64,000 nt of DNA from Conexibacter woesei Iso977N (lineage in GTDB: Bacteria > Actinomycetota > Thermoleophilia > Solirubrobacterales > Solirubrobacteraceae): contig NZ_AUKG01000001.1 of NCBI RefSeq assembly GCF_000424625.1, positions 2,356,001-2,420,000 on the forward strand, written 5' to 3'. Under the pieces are notes generated by a model. That model had not been told where the DNA came from. It saw only the letters and a program-made list of their open reading frames with translations, and ran no database searches. Numbering within the stretch: position 1 is the first letter of the stretch; every line of letters starts with the position of its first letter. Of the stretch, positions 33,476 to 41,332 are shown in pieces. The position numbers and the translations under genes were made by a program.

Positions 33476-33801
33476 CAGGCCGTCGCCTCGGCGAACCGGA
33501 ACACCGTGGTCAGCCCGGTCAGCTCGAACGTCCGATGCACCTCGGGCCGGCCCGGGATCAACACGTAGGACGAGCCCGACGACTCGGCGTTGTTGTGGAC
33601 GTCGATCAGCGCCCGCAGCCCGGAGGAGTCGATGAAGCTCAGGTCGCGCAGGTCGATCTCGAGGCGGCCGCCGCCGGCCCATGCCTCCTGGACGGCCTCG
33701 CGCAGCTGCGCCACGCGCGCGAGGTCCAGCTCGCCCGTAAGGCGCAGGCGCGCGACGTCGTCCTCACGCTCGACGGTGATCTCGAAGCTTCCTGCATCCA
33801 T
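33475..33801 (-). CDS. STAS-domain anti-sigma factor antagonist (RsbV-like)
   Basis: This 108-residue single STAS domain has the phospho-acceptor motif DLSFIDSSGLRALI, with the conserved serine pair at about residues 57-58. Dephosphorylated proteins of this type bind an anti-sigma kinase and release a sigma factor. The PP2C enzyme encoded 24 bp upstream is the natural phosphatase. A TAGAAT -10 element lies 10 nt before the ATG, so the gene may also have its own promoter. No sigma gene is nearby. Confidence 0.93.
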   Translation of the reverse strand: MDAGSFEITVEREDDVARLRLTGELDLARVAQLREAVQEAWAGGGRLEIDLRDLSFIDSSGLRALIDVHNNAESSGSSYVLIPGRPEVHRTFELTGLTTVFRFAEATA

Positions 33802-33811
33802 GACCGCGCGG

Positions 33812-33817
33812 ATTCTA
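33812..33817 (-). promoter_or_regulatory. -10 element TAGAAT before the STAS gene
   Basis: TAGAAT is the most A/T-rich hexamer in the 24-bp gap between the PP2C and STAS genes. It lies 10 nt from the ATG and could give an internal start within the stressosome operon. Confidence 0.45.
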
Positions 33818-33825
33818 GTTCAACC

Positions 33826-35232
33826 TCAGCGGCGCCGGGCCATCAGCAGCGCCACGTCGTCGCGCAGCGAGGAGGTGTCGACGAGGCTGCGGACGAGGCG
33901 GCCGCGCAGCTCCTCAAGCTCCTCGCCGCCGGCCTCGGCCGCCGCCGTCACCATCCGCGCCAGCGAGTCGTCGATGATCTCCCCGGGCCGCTCGATCAGG
34001 CCGTCGGTGTACAACACCAAACGATCACCGCTCCTGAACGGCACCTCGTACTCACTGCACCTCGCGCCCACCACACCGAGCACGACGCCGGTCGGCCCGT
34101 CGGCCAGCCGCGGCGCGCCGTCGCCCGGCAGCAGCAGCGGCGGCGGGTGCCCGGCCCGGACGACCCGGACCCTCTCCGCGTCGTGGTCGATCGCCACCAC
34201 GCACATCGTCGCCATCTCGGTCAGCTCGGCGGCGGTCACCAGCTCGTTGAGGCGGTGCACGGTCTCCAGCGGCGTGAAGCCCTCGTTGGCGTACACGCGC
34301 AGGCTGTGGCGCAGCTGGCCGGCCTGCGCGGCGGCGGCCACCCCGTGCCCGGCGATGTCGGCGATCACCAGCCACACGCTGCCCTCGGTCTCGACGACGT
34401 CGTACCAGTCGCCGCCGACGATCAGCTCGCGCTCGGCGGCGACGTGCCACGCGTGCAGCTCCAGCTCCGGCCGTCGCGGCAGCCGCTCGGGCAGCAGGCT
34501 CTGCTGCAGCGCGCGCGAGATCGTCCGCTCGGTCGCCAGCGCCAGCTTGCTCGCCGTCACGTCGCTGAGCGTCACGACCGTGCGCGCGATGCTCGCGGGG
34601 TCGGAGGGATCGGGGGCGACGGGGTCGACCCGGACCCGGAACACGCGGTCGCCGAGCGTCACCTCGTCGCCCGCCGCCGGATCGGCCAGCGCGTCGATCC
34701 GCGTCCCGTCGATCGCCTCGCCGAACAGCGCCCGGAACGTGCGGTTGGCGCGCTCGATCGCGCCGTCGGCGTTCAGGACCGCGACCGCGTCGGTGATCGC
34801 GTCGAACGTCGTGCGCCACTCGCGCGCGGCCAGCCGGACCTCGGCCTCGGCCGAGCGGGCGCGCAGCAGCGACCGGATCGTCGCCGCGAGCACCGGCGCC
34901 TCGACCGGCTGCGTGAGGTAGGCGTCGGCGCCGGTCTCCAGGCCCTCGACCTGCGCCTCGGTCTCCAGGAACGTGGCGGACAGCAGCAGCACCGGGATGT
35001 GCCGCGTCGGCTCGCTGGACTTCAGCCTCCGGCACGCCTCGAAGCCGTTGAGGCCGGGCATCTTGACGTCGAGCACGGCGAGGTCGGGCGGCGCCTGCAG
35101 CGCCTCGGCGACCGCCTGGTCGCCGTCGGCCGCCTCGCGCACGGCGAAGCCCGCGCGCCGCAGCATCGTCGCGATCACGTACCGGCCGACGTCGTCGTCG
35201 TCGGCGAGCAGGATGACGGGCTCACTGGCCAT
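33826..35232 (-). CDS. REC-PAS-PP2C (SpoIIE/RsbU-like) phosphatase
   Basis: This 468-residue signalling phosphatase has a receiver domain (about 1-125, Asp55 in LAVLDVKMPG), a PAS-like domain (about 140-240) and a SpoIIE-type PP2C catalytic domain. The metal-binding motifs of the last are GGDWYDV, IADIAGHG and SSLRDDVALL. It would dephosphorylate a STAS antagonist such as the next gene product. The ATG at 35232 is set by GGAGG 5 nt upstream; a GTG at 35238 is in frame. It overlaps the hybrid kinase by 11 bp, which is its probable phosphodonor. Confidence 0.92.
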   Translation of the reverse strand: MASEPVILLADDDDVGRYVIATMLRRAGFAVREAADGDQAVAEALQAPPDLAVLDVKMPGLNGFEACRRLKSSEPTRHIPVLLLSATFLETEAQVEGLETGADAYLTQPVEAPVLAATIRSLLRARSAEAEVRLAAREWRTTFDAITDAVAVLNADGAIERANRTFRALFGEAIDGTRIDALADPAAGDEVTLGDRVFRVRVDPVAPDPSDPASIARTVVTLSDVTASKLALATERTISRALQQSLLPERLPRRPELELHAWHVAAERELIVGGDWYDVVETEGSVWLVIADIAGHGVAAAAQAGQLRHSLRVYANEGFTPLETVHRLNELVTAAELTEMATMCVVAIDHDAERVRVVRAGHPPPLLLPGDGAPRLADGPTGVVLGVVGARCSEYEVPFRSGDRLVLYTDGLIERPGEIIDDSLARMVTAAAEAGGEELEELRGRLVRSLVDTSSLRDDVALLMARRR

Positions 35233-36949
35233 CGGCACCTCCGGTGACTCGGTTCAAGACCTCCAACAACTCCGCGCGCGACGTCGTCGACTTGTCGATC
35301 GTCGCGGCGCCCAGCTCCGCGATCCGGGCCCGCGCGCGCTCGTCCAGCAGCCGCGAGGTGTGGATCACGACCGGCAGCGCGCTCGCGTCCAGGCCGGCGT
35401 CCTCGCGCAGCCGCCGCAGGACCTCCAGCCCGTCGAGGCCCGGCATCGACAGGTCGAGCACGATCGCCGCGGGCCGGGCCAGCGCGACGGCGGCCAGCGC
35501 GGCCTCGCCGTCGCCGACCATCGTCACGCGCCAGGCGCTGTCGCGCAGGTGCGCCTCGACCACGTAGCGCGCGGTCTCGTCGTCGTCGACGACCAGGACC
35601 GAGCCGCCGACGTCCGGGATCGGCGGCGCCTCGGGGTCGGCGGTCGACGGCATCCGGACGGTGAACGTCGTGCCCGCGCCGACCTCGCTGGTGACGTCGA
35701 TCGTGCCGCCCAGGACGCCGACGAGCTTGCGCGCCAGCGGCAGCCCGAGGCCGGTGCCCTTGCGCCGCCGCTGCAGCTCGCCGGGGATCTGGACGAACTC
35801 GTCGAAGACGCGCGCGAGGTCGGTCGCGGCGATCCCGATGCCGGTGTCGACGACGCGGAAGACGACGACGCGCCCCTCGGCGACCGCCGAGACGACGACC
35901 TGCCCGCCGGGCGTGAACTTCAGCGCGTTGGACACCAGGTTGCGCAGGACCTGCGTCAGCTTGCCCTCGTCGGTGTGCAGCACCGGCAGGTCCGGGCCGG
36001 CGTCGAAGCGCAGGTCGACGCTGCCGTCGAGCGCCAGCGGCCGCAGTTGGCCGCGCAACATGGTGAAGAGCTCGGCGGCCGAGACGTCGGCCAGCTCCAG
36101 CTCGAGGTGACCGGCCTCGATCTTGGCGATGTCGAGCAGGTCGCCGACGACGCGCAGCTGCTCGTCGGCCATCTGCCGGACGAACCCGACCTGCGTGACC
36201 TGCTCGCCGACCAGCGCCGGCTCGCCGCTGAGCAGCAGTTCGGTCAGCGCGACGATCGAGTTCAGCGGCGTGCGCAGCTCGTGGCTCATGTCGGCCAGGA
36301 AGCGCGACTTGCGGTCGTCGGCGTCGCGCAGCCGCTCGGCGCGGTCGTCGAGCTCGGCGTAGAGCGCGACGACGCCGCGGTTGGTGTCCTCCAGCTCGCG
36401 GTTGAGCGCGACCAGCTCCTGCTGGCGCGCCCGGACCTCGCCGAGCGCCTGCAGCAGCTCCTCGTTCTGGCGCGTGACCTCGTCGTAGGGGTTGTGCGCC
36501 CCGCGCCGGGTCAGCGCGTCGCGCAGCTCGCGGACCGGCGGCGCGGCGCGCCCGGCCGGCAGCCGCTTGGACACCGTCACGCGCGTGCCGCGGCCGGGCG
36601 TCGTCTCGATCGCGAAGTCGTCCATCAGCAACCGGACGCCGACGAGCCCGCGGCCCATCCCGGTCCTCGACACGTAGCGGCCGTCGAGCACCTCGTCGAG
36701 GTGCGGGATCCCGTCGCCCTGATCGGCGACCTCGATCTCCAGTCGCTCCGGATGGCGGAGCAGTCGCACACGCCCACCGGTCGCGTAGCGGTGCGCGTTG
36801 CGCGCCAGCTCGGAGACCGCGGTGGCGATCCGCGTCTGCTCCATGCGGTCGAAGCCGAGCAGGTCGGCGACGTCGCGCGCGCTCTGGCGCGCGGTCACGA
36901 CGGCCTCGTCGTGGCGCAGCTCGACGCGGGTGATCTCCTCGCCGCTCAC
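35222..36949 (-). CDS. Hybrid kinase: RsbW-like ATPase + HisKA/HATPase + REC
   Basis: This 575-residue protein has an unusual domain order. Residues 1-130 form an RsbT/RsbW-like serine-kinase ATPase (N-box VSELARNAHRYA, G-boxes DQGDGIP and GMGRGLVG). A coiled coil (150-212), a HisKA domain with His223 in ADMSHELRTPLNS and a second ATPase (NLVSNALKFTPGG, KGTGLGLPLA) follow. A C-terminal receiver has Asp499 in IVLDLSMPG. Two catalytic ATPase modules in one chain could connect Ser/Thr partner switching with His-Asp phosphorelay. Its ATG overlaps the preceding stop (ATGA). Confidence 0.93.
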   Translation of the reverse strand: MSGEEITRVELRHDEAVVTARQSARDVADLLGFDRMEQTRIATAVSELARNAHRYATGGRVRLLRHPERLEIEVADQGDGIPHLDEVLDGRYVSRTGMGRGLVGVRLLMDDFAIETTPGRGTRVTVSKRLPAGRAAPPVRELRDALTRRGAHNPYDEVTRQNEELLQALGEVRARQQELVALNRELEDTNRGVVALYAELDDRAERLRDADDRKSRFLADMSHELRTPLNSIVALTELLLSGEPALVGEQVTQVGFVRQMADEQLRVVGDLLDIAKIEAGHLELELADVSAAELFTMLRGQLRPLALDGSVDLRFDAGPDLPVLHTDEGKLTQVLRNLVSNALKFTPGGQVVVSAVAEGRVVVFRVVDTGIGIAATDLARVFDEFVQIPGELQRRRKGTGLGLPLARKLVGVLGGTIDVTSEVGAGTTFTVRMPSTADPEAPPIPDVGGSVLVVDDDETARYVVEAHLRDSAWRVTMVGDGEAALAAVALARPAAIVLDLSMPGLDGLEVLRRLREDAGLDASALPVVIHTSRLLDERARARIAELGAATIDKSTTSRAELLEVLNRVTGGADGQ

Positions 36950-37944
36950 GCGTTCGCCCGCGCCGTGCGCGCGACCACCACGCTGACGTCGTCGCGGCCG
37001 CGCTCGAAGTCGCGGATCAGCAGCGCGGCGACGACCAGCGGGTCACGGCGCTGCGCGCCCGGGTAGCGCGACAGGTCCCAGCCCGACCGGCAGCCGTCGG
37101 AGTGCAGGACAAGCAGCGCGCCCGGCGGGACCTCCTGCGGGAACGAGCGGAAGCGCGCGACGCGGTGGCCGAGCGTCCCGGGCATCGAGGCCAGCGACCT
37201 GGTCGTCGCGCCGTCGACGATCGTCGCCGCGATGTTCCCGATGCCCGCGAAGTCCAGCGCGCCGGTCCGCAGGTTCAGCCGCGCGACCGCGGCTGCGGCG
37301 CCGCGCGTGGGCTGCAGCGCGGCGTGCATGCGCTGGACCAGCGCCTCGGCGGTCAGCCCGGTCCGGACCTCGCGGACCGCGGCGTGGGCGGCCTGCGCGG
37401 CGTCGGGGCCGTGGCCGAGGCCGTCGGCGAGCAGGATCGTCACGAGGTCGCCCTCGCGCACCTGCGTCCACGCGTCGCCGCAGGCCGTCTCGCCGGCCAT
37501 CGCCAGCGCCAGGCCGTCGACCGCGGGCTCGTCCGCCGCCACCGCCTCGCCGACGCGCGCGACGACCACCGTGCCCTGCTCGGCGGCGGCCTGGAGGTCG
37601 AGCGTCCCGGACAGCCGGCCGATCGCGCCCAGGCCGGTCCCGGCGCCGCCCGCGGTCGAGAACCCGTCCCCGCGCGCACGCGCGAGGTTCGCGATCCCAG
37701 GACCGTGGTCGAGGGCGATCGCGTCGAGCGCGGCGCTGCCGTCCGGGGCCGCGCGCAGGACGATCTCGCCGCCGCCGGCGTGGCGGACCAGGTTGGTGGC
37801 CAACTCGGTGACGACGATCGCGGCCTCGCCGCGCAGCTGCTCGTCGAAGCCGAGGTCGGTGGCGATCTTCTCCGCGGCGCGGCGTGCGGGGGCGACGCCG
37901 CTCGGGTCCTCGACGCGCAGGCGCTGGGGGATCGTCAGCGCCAT
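36946..37944 (-). CDS. Fused RsbW-like ATPase and RsbX-like PP2C phosphatase
   Basis: This 332-residue protein has an N-terminal HATPase_c domain (about 1-125; VVTELATNLVRHAGGG, DHGPGIAN, GAGTGLGAI). A SpoIIE-like PP2C domain follows (about 145-330; LADGLGHGPDAAQAA, VLHSDGC, DDVSVVVA). In stressosome systems RsbX resets RsbR and RsbS by dephosphorylation; here the phosphatase is fused to an anti-sigma-type kinase. It overlaps rsbT by 10 bp and the hybrid kinase by 4 bp, which implies tight co-translation. Confidence 0.92.
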   Translation of the reverse strand: MALTIPQRLRVEDPSGVAPARRAAEKIATDLGFDEQLRGEAAIVVTELATNLVRHAGGGEIVLRAAPDGSAALDAIALDHGPGIANLARARGDGFSTAGGAGTGLGAIGRLSGTLDLQAAAEQGTVVVARVGEAVAADEPAVDGLALAMAGETACGDAWTQVREGDLVTILLADGLGHGPDAAQAAHAAVREVRTGLTAEALVQRMHAALQPTRGAAAAVARLNLRTGALDFAGIGNIAATIVDGATTRSLASMPGTLGHRVARFRSFPQEVPPGALLVLHSDGCRSGWDLSRYPGAQRRDPLVVAALLIRDFERGRDDVSVVVARTARANA

Positions 37945-38339
37945 GTGGTCACGCGGACGGTCGTCCCCTCGCCGGGCGCGGTGCGGACGTCGAACTCGTG
38001 GACCAGGCGCTTGGCGCCGCCGAAGCCGAGGCCGAGGCCCTGGCCGGTCGTGAAGCCCTCGGAGAGCGCCTGCTGCAGGTCGGCGATGCCGGGGCCCTCG
38101 TCGGAGAACTCCGCCCACACGCCGGTCCGGGTGCCGTCGGTCGCGATCCCGGCGGTCATCGCCCCGCCGCCGCCGTGGACGACCGTGTTGCGCGCCAGCT
38201 CGCTGACGGCCGTGACGATCTTGGTCTGGTCGATCAGCCGCAGGCCGGCCTCGACGGCCAGCTCGCGGACGCGGTGCCGCGCGCGGACGACGTCCTCGTC
38301 GGAGCGCAGCGGCAGCGCGCCCTCAGCCGTCGCCGACAG
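37935..38339 (-). CDS. rsbT: RsbT-type switch kinase, probable CTG start
   Basis: This GHKL serine kinase of about 134 residues has the RsbT features SDEDVVRARHRVRELA, DQTKIVTAVSELARNT, VHGGGG, DEGPGI and GLGLGFGGAKRLV. It phosphorylates RsbS and RsbR and, when released, activates a PP2C phosphatase. No ATG, GTG or TTG exists between the in-frame upstream stop and the conserved N-terminus. The CTG at 38339 has GGAGG 9 nt upstream and gives a full-length protein. The first ATG (38159) would delete the first ATP-binding box. It overlaps rsbS by 17 bp. Confidence 0.85.
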   Translation of the reverse strand: MSATAEGALPLRSDEDVVRARHRVRELAVEAGLRLIDQTKIVTAVSELARNTVVHGGGGAMTAGIATDGTRTGVWAEFSDEGPGIADLQQALSEGFTTGQGLGLGFGGAKRLVHEFDVRTAPGEGTTVRVTTWR

Positions 38340-38739
38340 CGTCCTCGGCCTCCTCGTCGGCCTCGGGACCGAGGCGGTCGGTCGGCGCCGGGAGCATCGC
38401 CATGCCGCGCTCGACGGTCAGCGCGGTCTGCACGCCGGGCAGCGAGAGGCCGAGCTCGACGAGCGTGATCGCGACCGCGGGGCGCATCCCGACGACGACG
38501 GTCTCGGCGTCCAGGACGCGGGCGATCCCGGCGATGTCGGCCAGCATGCGCCCGATGAACGAGTCGACGAGCTCGAGGCCGGAGATGTCGATCAGCACGC
38601 CGCGGGCGCCGGTCTGGACGATGCGCTCGGCGAGGTCCTCCTGCAGCGCGAGCGCCATCCGGTCGTGCATGTCGACCTGGATGCTGACCAGCAGCAGGTG
38701 GCCGAGCTTGAGGACCGGGATGCGGTTGCCCGTGTCCAC
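38323..38739 (-). CDS. rsbS: RsbS-type STAS stressosome scaffold protein
   Basis: This 138-residue STAS protein has IPVLKLGHLLLVSIQVDM at the N-terminus and the motif VLIDISGLELVDSFIGRML, whose serines are the RsbT target in RsbS. It forms the stressosome core together with RsbR. The C-terminal tail is acidic (EADEEAEDAVGDG). The GTG at 38739 follows the rsbR stop after only 2 bp, so it is translated by coupling. The order rsbR-rsbS-rsbT is that of known stressosome operons. Confidence 0.93.
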   Translation of the reverse strand: MDTGNRIPVLKLGHLLLVSIQVDMHDRMALALQEDLAERIVQTGARGVLIDISGLELVDSFIGRMLADIAGIARVLDAETVVVGMRPAVAITLVELGLSLPGVQTALTVERGMAMLPAPTDRLGPEADEEAEDAVGDG

Positions 38740-38741
38740 GG

Positions 38742-39614
38742 CTAGCCCAGCTTGGTGCGGCGGCGTGTGATCTCGAAGCCGGTGCGCTCCAGGGCGACGA
38801 CGACCGCGTCGGCCAGGCTGGACTTCGTGATGACCTCGGAGAGGTCGAGGCCGAGGTGGACGATCGTCTGCGCGATCTGCGGGCGGATGCCGCTGACGAT
38901 GCAGTCGGCGCCCATCAGGCGCGCGGCGGCGACGGTCTTCAGGAGGTGCTGGGCGACGAGCGTGTCGACGGTCGGCACGCCGGTGATGTCGATGATCGCG
39001 ATCGTCGAGTCGGTCTCGACGATGCGCTCCAGCAGGCTCTCCATGACGACCTGCGTACGGGCAGAGTCCAGGGTGCCGATCAGCGGCAGCGCGACGACGC
39101 CGTCCCAGAGCTTGACGACCGGGGTGGAGAGCTCGATCAGCTCGTCCTGCTGGCGGCGGATGACCTCCTCGCGCGAGCGCAGGTACGCCTCGGAGGTGAA
39201 CAGGCCGAGCGCGTCGATCAGCTCGGTGGCCTGCCAGAGCGCGGCGGTCAGCGCTGCGGAGTCGTCCGGCGCCTGCGCCTGGACCGCTCCGAACAGCGGC
39301 TGCTTGAAGGAGAAGACGAACGTCGCGGTCTCGGTCGGTGAGAAGCCCTGCGTGGCGCGCGAGCGCGACAGGTCGGTCAGCAGCCCGCGGACGGTCGCCC
39401 AGTCCGGGCCGCTGACGTCGGCCGACGCGCTGTCGGCCGTGACCGCGTCGGAGAGGGCGGTGAGGAAGCGGTCGCTGTCGACGCGCAGCTCGCGCTCGGA
39501 GATCAGGTCGGTCCGGACGCCGGGCGCGCTCAGCTGCGCGGCGACCCATGCATCCAGCAGGGCTGCGCGCTGATCGCGCAGGATCGTTTCGATGACCGAC
39601 GTTGGCTCGTCCAT
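38742..39614 (-). CDS. rsbR: RsbR-type stressosome sensor (N-terminal sensor + STAS)
   Basis: This 290-residue protein has an N-terminal helical RsbR sensor domain (about 1-150) joined through a linker helix (SREEVIRRQQDELIELSTPV, the typical RsbR junction) to a C-terminal STAS domain. That domain carries the phosphorylatable threonines in IIDITGVPTVDT. It senses stress and holds RsbT in the stressosome. GAGGAG precedes the ATG at 39614 by 2-3 nt. It is the first gene of the operon; the input signal is unknown. Confidence 0.93.
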   Translation of the reverse strand: MDEPTSVIETILRDQRAALLDAWVAAQLSAPGVRTDLISERELRVDSDRFLTALSDAVTADSASADVSGPDWATVRGLLTDLSRSRATQGFSPTETATFVFSFKQPLFGAVQAQAPDDSAALTAALWQATELIDALGLFTSEAYLRSREEVIRRQQDELIELSTPVVKLWDGVVALPLIGTLDSARTQVVMESLLERIVETDSTIAIIDITGVPTVDTLVAQHLLKTVAAARLMGADCIVSGIRPQIAQTIVHLGLDLSEVITKSSLADAVVVALERTGFEITRRRTKLG

Positions 39615-39641
39615 GGCTCCTCGTTGACCGGTGGGACAAGG

Positions 39642-39647
39642 ACCCTA
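39642..39647 (-). promoter_or_regulatory. Possible -10 element TAGGGT of the stressosome operon
   Basis: TAGGGT reads toward rsbR with about 27 nt to the ATG. No clear -35 element is seen, and an alternative sigma factor could be used. Confidence 0.3.
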
Positions 39648-39694
39648 TCCGAGGGGGCTTGGACCCATGAGATGCCCGCGCCTGCGGGCTGCGC

Positions 39695-41287
39695 TCAGCG
39701 GCGCGGGGCGAACGCGTCCGGGTCGGCGCGCTCCCAGTCGACGGCCCACGCGGCGGGCGGCTCGTCGAGCAGCTGGTCGGGTTCGAGCCACTCGTACAGC
39801 TCGGCGTAGCTGCGGGTGTGGACGTGGTCGATGCGGCGCATGAGGTTGTGCGGGGTGACCGCCTGCGGGTCGCGCAGGCCCATGGACCCCAACATGCGCT
39901 GGGCCTCGGCGACGGTGGCCGCCTGGTAGCGCTGCACGCGCTGCGTCTTGTCGGCGACGTCGAGCGCGCGGGCGCGCTTGGGGTCCTGCGTGGCGACGCC
40001 GACCGGGCACTCGTTCGTGTGGCAGCGCTGGGACATGATGCAGCCGGTGGCCATCATCATCGCCCGCGCGGCGTTGGTGTAGTCGGCGCCCTGGGCGAGG
40101 CGCTTGACGATGTCCGAGCCGGTGGCGACCTTGCCGCTGGCACCGATCCGGATCCGGTCGCGCAGGCCGGTCCCGACCAGCGCGTTGTGCACCATGATGA
40201 GCCCCTCGGTCAGCGGCGTGCCCATGTGGTCCTCGTACTCGGCGGGCGCCGCGCCGGTCCCGCCCTCGGCGCCGTCGACCGTGATGAAGTCCGGAGTCAC
40301 GTTCTCCTCGACCATCGCCTTGCAGATGGCCAGCAGCTCGTGGCGCGCGCCGACGCAGAGCTTGAAGCCCGTCGGCTTGCCGCCGGCCAGCTCGCGCATG
40401 TGCGCGATGAACCGGACCAGCTCGCGCGGGGTGGAGAAGACCTTGTGCGACGGGGGAGACACGCACGTCTCCCCGGCCGGGACGTCGCGGGCCCTGGCGA
40501 TCTCGTCGGTGACCTTCGGGCCGGGCAGGACGCCGCCGATCCCGGGCTTGGCGCCCTGGCTCAGCTTCAACGACACCATCTTGACCTGGTCGTGCGCGGC
40601 CTTGTCCCGGAACTTGGCCTCGTCGAAGCCGCCGTCCCTGGTGCGGCAGCCGAAGTAGCCGGTCCCGATCTCCCAGACCAGGTCGCCGCCGTGGAGGTGG
40701 TGCTCGGTCAGCCCGCCCTCGCCGGTGTCGTGCGCGAAGCCGCCGGCGGCCGCGCCGCGGTTGAGCGCGGTGATCGCGTTGGCGCTCAGCGCGCCGAAGC
40801 TCATCGCCGACACGTTCAACAACGCCATGTCATAGGGCTTGGTGCAGTCCGGGCCGCCGATCCGGACGCGCGGCGGCGGCGCGTCCTTGGGCGGGTCGAC
40901 CGGCGCGCTGGAGTGCAGGAGCCACTCGTAGCCGGGCTCGGCGACGTCGCGCTCGGTCCCGTAGGCCTGCTCGTCCTTGAGGCCCTTGGCGCGCTCGTAG
41001 ATCGCCGTGCGGGTGTCGCGGTCGTAGGGGCGCCCGTCGTAGTTGCGCTCGATGAAGTACTGCTGCAGCTCGGGCCGGACGGTCTCGAGCGCGAAGCGCG
41101 CGTGGCCCAGGATCGGGTAGTTGCGCAGGATCGAGTGGCGCCGCTGGATCAGGTCGTGGATCCCGACGAGCAGCGGGACCGCGAGCACCACGGCGACGAC
41201 GATCCAGCCGATCGCGCCGGTCAGCAGCGCCAGCGCGAGCGCGGCGGCGAAGAGGAGGATCGACAGGATCAGGGCGGCAAAACGCAT
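39695..41287 (-). CDS. FMN-binding glutamate synthase family protein, membrane-anchored
   Basis: This 530-residue protein has two N-terminal hydrophobic helices (about 1-45). A glutamate-synthase central/FMN domain follows: MSFGALSANAITALNRGA, SLKLSQGAKPGIGG, DGAEGGTGAAP and GASGKVATGSDIVKR. A cysteine cluster CIMSQRCHTNECPVG would bind a 3Fe-4S centre. It lacks the glutaminase domain of true GltB, so it is a stand-alone GltS-like flavoprotein whose reaction is not established. It diverges from the TPP enzyme across only 45 bp. Confidence 0.9.
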   Translation of the reverse strand: MRFAALILSILLFAAALALALLTGAIGWIVVAVVLAVPLLVGIHDLIQRRHSILRNYPILGHARFALETVRPELQQYFIERNYDGRPYDRDTRTAIYERAKGLKDEQAYGTERDVAEPGYEWLLHSSAPVDPPKDAPPPRVRIGGPDCTKPYDMALLNVSAMSFGALSANAITALNRGAAAGGFAHDTGEGGLTEHHLHGGDLVWEIGTGYFGCRTRDGGFDEAKFRDKAAHDQVKMVSLKLSQGAKPGIGGVLPGPKVTDEIARARDVPAGETCVSPPSHKVFSTPRELVRFIAHMRELAGGKPTGFKLCVGARHELLAICKAMVEENVTPDFITVDGAEGGTGAAPAEYEDHMGTPLTEGLIMVHNALVGTGLRDRIRIGASGKVATGSDIVKRLAQGADYTNAARAMMMATGCIMSQRCHTNECPVGVATQDPKRARALDVADKTQRVQRYQAATVAEAQRMLGSMGLRDPQAVTPHNLMRRIDHVHTRSYAELYEWLEPDQLLDEPPAAWAVDWERADPDAFAPRR

Positions 41288-41332
41288 CGGCAGCCTGCAT
41301 TACCCGCCGCGCCGCTTGGGTAGGCAACCTGC

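Noticed and set aside
37935-38159. rsbT annotated from its first ATG at 38159
   Set aside because: That would remove the conserved N-terminal half, including the ATP-binding N-box, although the frame upstream encodes it perfectly.
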